From positions 1 to 11,377 of the forward strand of contig VBBE01000110.1 in the NCBI GenBank assembly GCA_005884605.1: a DNA stretch of 11,377 nt, read 5' to 3'. The notes below the pieces were generated by a model. The model made no database searches. It saw only the letters and a program-made list of their open reading frames with translations, and was not told the origin of the DNA. A program made the translations under genes and the position numbers. This document shows, one piece after another, positions 6,034 through 11,377 of the stretch (positions within the stretch are counted from its first letter, which is position 1; each line of letters opens with the position of its first letter). The stretch comes from Candidatus Bathyarchaeota archaeon. Its GTDB lineage: Archaea; Thermoproteota; Bathyarchaeia; 40CM-2-53-6.

Positions 6034-7302
6034 GTGAAACAAGCACAATTCTTATTCATAGGCTCGGCCCTGGAGCAGGCGAAGAGTTACTTTCCTGATA
6101 ACTTGAGATTCGCTAGCATACCGATCATCATGCTCCTTCTGGTAATGTTATTCCCCAGTGGGCCTTTGAAAATTGCTACCATTCAGAAGGCACATGGGAC
6201 CTCACAGTCGGTCTCGCTAACAGGATACGCTGGTTCCGGGTGGAAAGCTCCGGATGGCACAGTAAATCCCACTATAACCATACCGCATGGAGAACTCTTC
6301 AACCTGACCAGTTCAAGCGGGGATGGCGTAAATCACGAGTTCTACGTGGATGTCGACGGGAATGGTCAGCGTGACTATCCAATCGACCCAGTGGCGGACA
6401 CTGGCTCGACTACCTTGGGCTACTTTGCACCAGGCACCTACGCGTACTATTGCGCAATCCACCCCCAAACAATGCACGGCGCCCTCACAGTACTGCCCCC
6501 GCCCGGCTCGAACTTTGCAATTACACCGAACTGGTGGCTGTCCATCATAGTCCACGGAACTCAATCCGGCTCTACCACAATCACGGTATCAAGCGTCAAC
6601 GGATTCTCTGGCACAGTGAACCTCTCGCCGAGTGCCCCCGCCGGAATCACAACAGCCCTCTCCAAATCCATCGTATCAATAACCCCCTCTGTCCCCGCTA
6701 CTACAATCCTCAACTTGACCGCGGGCGCGTCAACCCCAGAAGGCAAGTATGCTGTTACATTGACTGGCTCAGACGGAACAGGTTCTCAGACCGCGAGGAT
6801 TACGACCCTAGTCTATGTAGCAGATTTTCAGTTGAGCGGCACGCAGAACCTTCCGGTGCTTGCGGGATCCTCGCGGACTGACACCCTTGGAGTAATTAGT
6901 ACATGGGGTTTCCGGGGAAACATCACCTTGGCAGTGGCGGTTCCTCTGATGGGACCAAGAGTATCCCTCAATACGACCCGCGTAGCTATCACCCCGTTCA
7001 GGTTTGCTCAAGTGTTGATCAAAGTTGACGCTGTTGGCATCGGGCTAGGCGACTACAATGTTACCATAACGGGTACCGCCAGCCCATCAATGTCCCACGA
7101 GTTGGCATACGACGTGTCAGTGTGGTCCGAGCCATCATCGTCAAGCCCCAGACCTGTAATTGATCCGTCACAACTGACGATAGTTGGCCTCTTGATCTTC
7201 GTAATCGCTGTTGTCATGTTAGATGCGCTGCGGGATAGAAGACGTGGAAAACCATCCCAGCCAGATCTCGAAACTTGGAACCCACCTCCGAGTCAGGTGT
7301 AG
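6034..7302 (+). CDS. Membrane-anchored cupredoxin with Ig-like repeat domains
   Basis: A 422-residue extracytoplasmic protein. Residues 26-44 form an N-terminal signal/anchor helix. Residues 57-155 are a plastocyanin-like cupredoxin domain; type 1 copper ligands are visible as H101 (GVNHEFYVD) and C140, H143 and M147 in YYCAIHPQTMHG. Two Ig-like beta-sandwich repeats follow, about 162-263 (GFSGTVNLSPSAPAGITT... and PEGKYAVTLTGSDGTGS) and 264-364 (GFRGNITL...LGDYNVTITGTAS), of the kind common in archaeal surface proteins. A Ser/Pro linker leads to a C-terminal helix (about 382-399) and a basic tail. It probably transfers electrons or binds copper at the outer face of the membrane. The start is GTG with GAGGGA eight bases upstream. 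It converges with the winged-helix gene, with five bases between stops. Confidence 0.85.
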   Translation: MKQAQFLFIGSALEQAKSYFPDNLRFASIPIIMLLLVMLFPSGPLKIATIQKAHGTSQSVSLTGYAGSGWKAPDGTVNPTITIPHGELFNLTSSSGDGVNHEFYVDVDGNGQRDYPIDPVADTGSTTLGYFAPGTYAYYCAIHPQTMHGALTVLPPPGSNFAITPNWWLSIIVHGTQSGSTTITVSSVNGFSGTVNLSPSAPAGITTALSKSIVSITPSVPATTILNLTAGASTPEGKYAVTLTGSDGTGSQTARITTLVYVADFQLSGTQNLPVLAGSSRTDTLGVISTWGFRGNITLAVAVPLMGPRVSLNTTRVAITPFRFAQVLIKVDAVGIGLGDYNVTITGTASPSMSHELAYDVSVWSEPSSSSPRPVIDPSQLTIVGLLIFVIAVVMLDALRDRRRGKPSQPDLETWNPPPSQV

Positions 7303-7307
7303 AGAGG

Positions 7308-7581
7308 TCAGATCCGCATTCCTTTCATAGTTTCCCGAATCCAGGCGACCAAACGTCGGTGCGCGTCAATGCCCTGTGGGGGAAAGTGAATAGAGTTCCG
7401 CGCCGCCTTCATCTGTCTCGGGTTGCACAAAGCTATGAGAAACCATCCATTCTAGGTATTCGATGAACCGTGGATAGTTGAGACCGACCCTATTCTGCAG
7501 ATTCGTCTTCTTCATCCGTTTCCCATTTTGGTAGAGTGTGTCGAGAAAGCGAGCGAGGACGTAAAGGTCGGGGCGCTCCAA
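7308..7581 (-). pseudogene. Small winged-helix DNA-binding protein, frameshifted near its C-terminus
   Basis: From the TTG at 7581 the frame encodes a compact winged helix: an N-terminal helix (LYVLARFLDTLYQNG), a helix-turn-helix (KKTNLQNRVGLNYPRFIEYLEWMVSHSFV) and a wing ending in LYSLSPTG. It then meets an early stop at 7366. Removing one base from the CCC run at 7372-7374 continues the protein as IDAHRRLVAWIRETMKGMRI and ends at 7308, only five bases from the convergent cupredoxin stop; the total is 90 residues. The fit of sequence and spacing strongly suggests that this is the true end. The gene starts six bases after the stop of the membrane protein upstream and forms an operon with it; it may be its transcriptional regulator. 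Confidence 0.7.
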
Positions 7582-7587
7582 ACCCGA

Positions 7588-8193
7588 TCACAGGCTCTGG
7601 AGAAGTTCTTTCTTTGAATCCTCGTATCTCTTCTCTTCCTTATCGTACCCTCTGAATGCCTCGAACCTGAAGTAGAGATATACGATGACCCCGGCAAGCG
7701 CGCCAATAGCCGCGTTTAGCCCTATCAGGGCGACAATGGCGAAGGCTACGACTCCATACTTGAATGCTGAATCCATCATCCTCTTCTTCGCCACCAGCGA
7801 GGCCTGGCGAACCGCGTCCATCAGGTGAAGCCCGTCCTCGGATGTGGCTCCTCCCTGTTTCATCTTGTTCAGCAGGACACCGAGTTCTGCGAACTTGAAT
7901 CCCCTTCTCCGCCTGATCGTGTACGTTGCTAGCCCGGCCGCGGTGGCAATCACGATCGCAACCAGAAAGGAGACAAAGACATAGCGGATATCTCTCCCGT
8001 ATAGAGCGAGTGCGCTGAGTCCAACCCCAGCGAAGGAGGCAAACCAGACAACAAGGCTCACCACCCCGACATCTAACCGCGTGTCGCTCACATGTTTCCG
8101 ACGAAGGTTGTTGTAATACTCGTCCGCGTCTCGTACAATATCATCCAGCTTCTGATCAGAGCGTTGTCCCGATTCTTCTCCAGTAGTTGTCAT
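7588..8193 (-). CDS. Four-helix membrane protein paired with a winged-helix regulator
   Basis: A 201-residue protein. A hydrophilic N-terminal helix (1-40, acidic then basic) leads into two membrane helices (about 43-64 and 70-93). A cytoplasmic loop of about 50 residues follows (RRRRGFKFAELGVLLNKMKQ...ASLVAKKRMMD), then two more helices (about 145-160 and 162-177) and a charged, probably coiled C-terminus (KEEKRYEDSKKELLQS). The ATG at 8193 is the clear start. The next gene begins six bases after its stop, so the pair is co-transcribed. I recognise the pairing from archaeal genomes but know no function; a membrane sensor working with the regulator is only a guess. Confidence 0.7.
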   Translation of the reverse strand: MTTTGEESGQRSDQKLDDIVRDADEYYNNLRRKHVSDTRLDVGVVSLVVWFASFAGVGLSALALYGRDIRYVFVSFLVAIVIATAAGLATYTIRRRRGFKFAELGVLLNKMKQGGATSEDGLHLMDAVRQASLVAKKRMMDSAFKYGVVAFAIVALIGLNAAIGALAGVIVYLYFRFEAFRGYDKEEKRYEDSKKELLQSL

Positions 8194-8238
8194 GGATACG
8201 ATATGATCAGGTTTTCGCTAAAAGGGCTAGCGGGTCGT

Positions 8239-8250
8239 CAATACGTATTG
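8239..8250. promoter_or_regulatory. Palindrome upstream of the membrane-protein/winged-helix operon
   Basis: CAATACGTATTG is a perfect 12-bp palindrome about 46 bases upstream of the ATG at 8193. Next to it ATTGCGA occurs twice, 14 bases apart. A site for autoregulation by the winged-helix protein of this operon is plausible. Confidence 0.35.
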
Positions 8251-8283
8251 CGAGCACGTGATTGCGAATCGGTGAAACTCTGT

Positions 8284-9315
8284 TTATCCGAAGTGAATTT
8301 GGGTTCCGACGCTTCCTTGAACGTAGGCCTCGGGCATTTCATTACTAACTAGATGGGTGGCCTTCCAGCCTGTGCAGTGTCCGGGAACGATGATGTCCGG
8401 ATGGATTGTCTTTACGTCTTGGATTGTTTGTGGGATTATCTTTTCGAAGATTCCACCGGTCAGGTGCATTCCACCGATGAAGCCGTGGACCTTCTTTACC
8501 CCTGTTACTCGTTGGGCGTTGCGGAGAACGTTGACGGCGCCAGAATGGCTGCAGCTGGACGCCACGACCAGTCCTTTCCCGTTGACGTTGAAAACAATGC
8601 CCTGATCATCCCACGTCCAGGGATCAGGCTCCCAACTATCGTCGTCTTTCTCTTCGTATTGAAGGGGGAGTCCTTTCTCGTAATCAGTGACCCTTTCAAC
8701 TTGCCCTGTAACCAGAGCTTGGTCCGACAAGAGTAGGCTTGGAGCTCGGCTGTCGATTATCCGGACATCGTTTTTTTCGAGTGCTCGACGGTCCGGGGGA
8801 GGCATGTGCATCTCTGATCCAGATGGAAACCTGATCTTCCGGTTCTTCCAGGCGTCCGGATGGAGGACGAATGGAAGGTTCTTCTTGCCGAGGCTGTGGA
8901 CGATGCCGAATAGGCCGCCATGGTGGTCCGCATGACCATGGGATAGGACGATAGTATCTAGATCAGTAAGCTTGATACCCAGAACTGCTAGGTTATGAGT
9001 GATTATATCAGGGCTTAACCCGGCATCGTAGAGAATAGTTTTCACACTGCCTCTCTTGTGGACGTTGAAGAGCAGGGAGTAGCCGTGTTCTGCAATCAAC
9101 TGCGGCCTCCTAGACCAGTCCCAAGTCAACGGGGCCCGAATAACGTGATCCGTGGAGGGCAAGAGAATATCGATCGAGTTGTCGACGAGGATCGTCGCGT
9201 CCACTGAATCAACGGTCTGAAGACCGACAATGCCTGCTGTAGAACCTGTGAACCTTAGAGACGAGAGCTTGACACTAGGTTGTACCTCGTTGAAACGCCC
9301 GTCCGATAGACACAA
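8284..9315 (-). CDS. Metallo-beta-lactamase-fold hydrolase, MJ0301/COG1237 type
   Basis: A 343-residue cytoplasmic enzyme of the metallo-beta-lactamase superfamily. The metal motif HxHxDH is seen as H126, H128, D130, H131 in SHGHADHHGG. Further ligand candidates are H256 (SSCSHSGAVN), H284 (GGMHLTGG) and H313 (PGHCTGWKA). The long insert with PPPDRR, the CSHSG motif and the PGHCTG end are those of the group annotated as 7,8-dihydropterin-6-methyl-4-(beta-D-ribofuranosyl)-aminobenzene-5'-phosphate synthase; that activity was shown for a Methanocaldococcus protein, and others in the group may act differently. The TTG at 9315 is favoured by GAGG eight bases upstream and is 20 bases after the stop of the ABM-like gene, so the two form an operon. 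Residues before about 35 match nothing I know. Confidence 0.8.
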   Translation of the reverse strand: MCLSDGRFNEVQPSVKLSSLRFTGSTAGIVGLQTVDSVDATILVDNSIDILLPSTDHVIRAPLTWDWSRRPQLIAEHGYSLLFNVHKRGSVKTILYDAGLSPDIITHNLAVLGIKLTDLDTIVLSHGHADHHGGLFGIVHSLGKKNLPFVLHPDAWKNRKIRFPSGSEMHMPPPDRRALEKNDVRIIDSRAPSLLLSDQALVTGQVERVTDYEKGLPLQYEEKDDDSWEPDPWTWDDQGIVFNVNGKGLVVASSCSHSGAVNVLRNAQRVTGVKKVHGFIGGMHLTGGIFEKIIPQTIQDVKTIHPDIIVPGHCTGWKATHLVSNEMPEAYVQGSVGTQIHFG

Positions 9316-9335
9316 TGGATATGCCTCTATTCTCG

Positions 9336-9623
9336 TTAGGCTTCGAAGGCAAGGGGTACTTCGAAGATTCGCACGTTAGGCTGCGCAGCATGAGTCCTAA
9401 AGATCTGGACCGCAAACGGAACCTTGGTATTCTTCCTCATCTGCTCAAGCGCTTCTCGGCTATCCCAGAGAGTGGATATCCGGTACAGCCCTTCCTCGTC
9501 TGGATCGTGAAGAAGCATCGACCTCTTCCAGCCGGGTGGCTTAGACTGGGCTCCCACTGAAGCGTACCTAGAGAGGAAATCCTTGGTTCTCGCTTTCGAG
9601 ATTTTTCCTTCAACCACGGTCAT
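9336..9623 (-). CDS. ABM-type monooxygenase-like protein (dimeric alpha-beta barrel)
   Basis: About 95 residues with the strand-helix-helix-strand pattern of antibiotic-biosynthesis-monooxygenase/ferredoxin-like barrels: MTVVEGKI, a helix (ARTKDFLSRYASVG), PGWKRSMLLHDPDEEGLYRISTLWDSREAL, a helix (ALEQMRKN) and a final strand VRIFEV. The Trp in STLWDS and the order of elements are typical of small cofactor-free oxygenases or haem-related relatives; the substrate is unknown. I chose the ATG at 9623: a TATA-like element lies about 29 bases upstream, which would give a leaderless transcript, and no Shine-Dalgarno is visible. A TTG three codons earlier is the alternative. First gene of a two-gene operon with the metallo-beta-lactamase-fold enzyme. 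Confidence 0.7.
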   Translation of the reverse strand: MTVVEGKISKARTKDFLSRYASVGAQSKPPGWKRSMLLHDPDEEGLYRISTLWDSREALEQMRKNTKVPFAVQIFRTHAAQPNVRIFEVPLAFEA

Positions 9624-9648
9624 GACTTGCAATGCTGGATTTGCCTAG

Positions 9649-9656
9649 TTATTTTT
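9649..9656 (-). promoter_or_regulatory. TATA-like box for the ABM/MBL operon
   Basis: On the minus strand this reads AAAAATAA within a very A/T-rich stretch. Its centre is about 29 bases before the ATG at 9623, the distance expected for a leaderless archaeal transcript. Confidence 0.4.
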
Positions 9657-9878
9657 GATTAATAAGGTGTAAGCGAGCGCTGAACGGTCGCGAGCGACGT
9701 GGCCCCTGTAACCGGCGCATCCACTACCGTCCCGTTTGGGGTTATGCATACGCGGAGCAAAATTTCAAGCAGAACTCTCCTTTTCAAGCAGGTGTTACTT
9801 TCTGCGATCTCACCAACTTGAAGAAGTAGCCCCATATGCCCTTTCGAATCCCAAACAACCAAAAATAGTGTCCACGAA

Positions 9879-11159
9879 GTGACGGAACTGTCCATAGAGC
9901 CTCCAACCGTAGAAACAGCAACGAGATCTCAAGCCAGCAGAGCTGCCCTGGTGTTCATCTTCGCCACGGTCCTCTTTGATACCCTCGGATTCGGCATCAT
10001 AATACCCGTCCTTCCCGGTCTGGTTGTCAGCTTCGTAGGAGGAGACCCCGCAAGAGGGGCTGAAATCTTCGGTCTCTTCGGGACAACCTGGGCGCTGATG
10101 CAGTTCCTATTCGCTCCGTTGCTAGGAGCACTGTCCGATCGCTACGGTCGACGACCAGTCCTCATCCTCTCCGCCTTCGGCCTTGGAATCGACTACATCA
10201 TCATGGCTCTCGCACCCAACCTCACTTGGCTCTTCATCGGGCGAGTAGTCAGCGGTATCACAAGTGCCAGCTTCACCGTAAGCTTCGCATACGTAGCAGA
10301 TACAGTTCCAGGAGAAAAGCGGGCAGGCGCATACGGAATGATAGGCTCCATCTTTGGCGTAGGATTCATCATCGGACCCCTCGTCGGCGGACTACTCGCA
10401 GGAATTGGCCCACGCTTCCCATTCTGGGGCGCAGCAGCACTCTCGCTCGCAAGCGCCGCTTACGGACTGATTGTGCTGCCAGAATCCCTTCCTCTCGCGC
10501 ACAGAAGCCCGGTCTCGTTTCGAAAAGCTAACCCCATCGGCTCCCTCTCCATGATACGCGCACGACGAGGGCTCGCAGGCTTTGTCACAGTGAATTTCCT
10601 CAACTTCCTCGCCTTCCAGGTCCTCCCCAGCGTCTACGTACTCTACGCGGCCTACAGGTACGGCTGGGGATACGCACTAGTCGGAACAGCACTCGCAATA
10701 GTCGGCGCCTGCAACATCATCGTCCAAGGTCTCCTCGTCCGGCGCGTCGTCGCAAGGTTTGGCGAGCGCATCGCCCTACTAATCGGAATAGTCTCCGGCA
10801 CACTAGGATTCGTGATCTGGGGCCTAGCACCAAACAGCCTTCTATTCATGATTGCAATAATCTTCTACGCGCCCATCGGATTCGTCCAACCCGCGTTGCA
10901 GGGCCTGATGACTCGGCGAGTAAGCCCATCCGAACAAGGACAACTGCAAGGCATCAACGGAAGCCTCATGGGACTCACAGGTGTCATCGGACCCACACTC
11001 TTCACACTGATATTCGCATTCTTCATCGGAAGCCAAGCACCCTTCAATCTCCCAGGCGCGCCCTTCTTACTCTCAGCAATCTTGATGATCGGCTCTCTCA
11101 TCCTAACGGCAAAGATCACCAATGCTAGAAAGCTGGACCCGCTGACCAACGACTTCTGA
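9879..11159 (+). CDS. MFS drug exporter, TetA-like (12 membrane segments)
   Basis: A 426-residue major facilitator protein. Residues 31-49 (VLFDTLGFGIIIPVLPGLV) carry the TM1 motif of TetA-type drug/H+ antiporters. The loop 2-3 motif A is GALSDRYGRRPV (83-94). TM4 has FIGRVVSGITSASFTVSFAYVAD, and motif C is in TM5 (GSIFGVGFIIGPLVGG), which marks antiporters. The C-terminal half repeats the six-helix plan. It probably exports a drug or metabolite by proton exchange across the cytoplasmic membrane; the substrate cannot be read from sequence. The start is GTG at 9879 without a clear Shine-Dalgarno. It is divergent from the ABM/MBL operon with about 255 bp between starts. No regulator is recognisable beside it. 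Confidence 0.85.
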   Translation: MTELSIEPPTVETATRSQASRAALVFIFATVLFDTLGFGIIIPVLPGLVVSFVGGDPARGAEIFGLFGTTWALMQFLFAPLLGALSDRYGRRPVLILSAFGLGIDYIIMALAPNLTWLFIGRVVSGITSASFTVSFAYVADTVPGEKRAGAYGMIGSIFGVGFIIGPLVGGLLAGIGPRFPFWGAAALSLASAAYGLIVLPESLPLAHRSPVSFRKANPIGSLSMIRARRGLAGFVTVNFLNFLAFQVLPSVYVLYAAYRYGWGYALVGTALAIVGACNIIVQGLLVRRVVARFGERIALLIGIVSGTLGFVIWGLAPNSLLFMIAIIFYAPIGFVQPALQGLMTRRVSPSEQGQLQGINGSLMGLTGVIGPTLFTLIFAFFIGSQAPFNLPGAPFLLSAILMIGSLILTAKITNARKLDPLTNDF

Positions 11160-11186
11160 GCCTAGTTGAACGAGCGGAGCAACCAA

Positions 11187-11195
11187 TCTCTTTTT
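11187..11195 (+). terminator. T-tract after the MFS gene
   Basis: TCTCTTTTT lies 28 bases after the MFS stop. A T-rich run of this kind is enough for archaeal termination; it could equally be part of the promoter of the small gene at 11228. Confidence 0.3.
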
Positions 11196-11227
11196 GTATC
11201 GATAAGCTGGTAGGGAAGAACGTCTTG

Positions 11228-11371
11228 ATGTCCTGTCGCGCCCGTGAATCATCTCTGCGAGTCCCTTGCGACAACTGTGAAGACCCCACCTGTCAATGTC
11301 CGATCTGCCGCGAAGCAGCCCTCACGGCACAACTATCCAAGTCAACCCGGAAACCCTCCAGGTCAAAGTGA
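11228..11371 (+). CDS. Small Cys-rich, probably zinc-binding protein
   Basis: A 47-residue protein from an ATG preceded by GGGAAG at about 10 bases. After ten ordinary residues comes PCDNCEDPTCQCPICREA, with cysteines 14, 17, 22, 24 and 27, i.e. two CxxC knuckles with an extra Cys pair between them, followed by a basic Ser/Lys-rich tail. This pattern suits a zinc knuckle or a short treble-clef fragment that binds zinc and perhaps nucleic acid. I know no named family with exactly this layout. It is short, so a chance open frame is possible, but five Cys within 14 residues is unlikely by chance. Confidence 0.5.
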   Translation: MSCRARESSLRVPCDNCEDPTCQCPICREAALTAQLSKSTRKPSRSK

Positions 11372-11377
11372 GCCAAC

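Noticed and set aside
9659..9895. Minus-strand 78-residue frame between the ABM and MFS genes
   Set aside because: It overlaps the MFS start and contains the likely ABM promoter at its end. A stretch (PVTGATSLATVQRSL) faintly resembles a helix-turn-helix, but the frame stops with no wing and has no start support; possibly a regulator remnant, not annotated as a gene.
1..11377. CRISPR array or phage/defence system
   Set aside because: No regularly spaced repeats, cas genes, phage structural genes or toxin-antitoxin pair were seen; the single nucleotidyltransferase is cut off and has no visible HEPN partner.

Overview
The window reads as a piece of an archaeal genome, probably a mesophilic Thermoproteota lineage of the Nitrososphaeria/Bathyarchaeia kind. 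This rests on TATA-like boxes that place transcription starts at or next to start codons, frequent TTG/GTG starts, an MJ0301-type metallo-beta-lactamase, and a four-helix membrane protein paired with a tiny winged-helix regulator. The lineage is an inference; no rRNA, tRNA or other marker gene is present.

Layout. 1-991: a cut-off nucleotidyltransferase and a PNPOx-like flavoprotein, both on the minus strand. 1219-3985: a copper-handling block with a degraded small membrane protein, a 48-residue YHS metal-binding protein, a Cu+ P1B-ATPase split into two pieces, and a divergent heavy-metal-binding-domain (HMBD) gene. 3891-5869: small membrane proteins, including a frameshifted DUF6326 gene. 6034-7302: a membrane-anchored cupredoxin with Ig-like repeats. 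7308-8193: a winged-helix/membrane-protein pair. 8284-9623: a metallo-beta-lactamase-fold enzyme behind an ABM-type monooxygenase-like gene. 9879-11159: a TetA-like MFS exporter. 11228-11371: a small Cys-rich protein.

The most striking structure is a perfect 200-bp inverted repeat (2662-2861 and 3521-3720) around a 659-bp core. The right arm is in its natural place: it is the divergent promoter between the ATPase and the HMBD gene plus the first eight ATPase codons. The left arm is an inverted copy sitting inside the ATPase gene, where roughly 115-120 codons should be. The lost part would carry the TGE loop and the CPC metal-binding helix, so neither half can pump copper. Both arms carry CTTTACATTTGTAAAG, which contains the TACAnnTGTA pattern of bacterial cop boxes. 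This is either an assembly or chimeric-read artefact or a real fold-back rearrangement.

Several short genes (HMBD, DUF6326, the winged-helix regulator, the 1219-1446 membrane protein) become convincing proteins only if one-base indels are corrected, while the long genes are all open. Functionally the theme is copper: export ATPase, two YHS domains, HMBD and cupredoxin. The right part (MBL, ABM, MFS) looks like detoxification or drug efflux.
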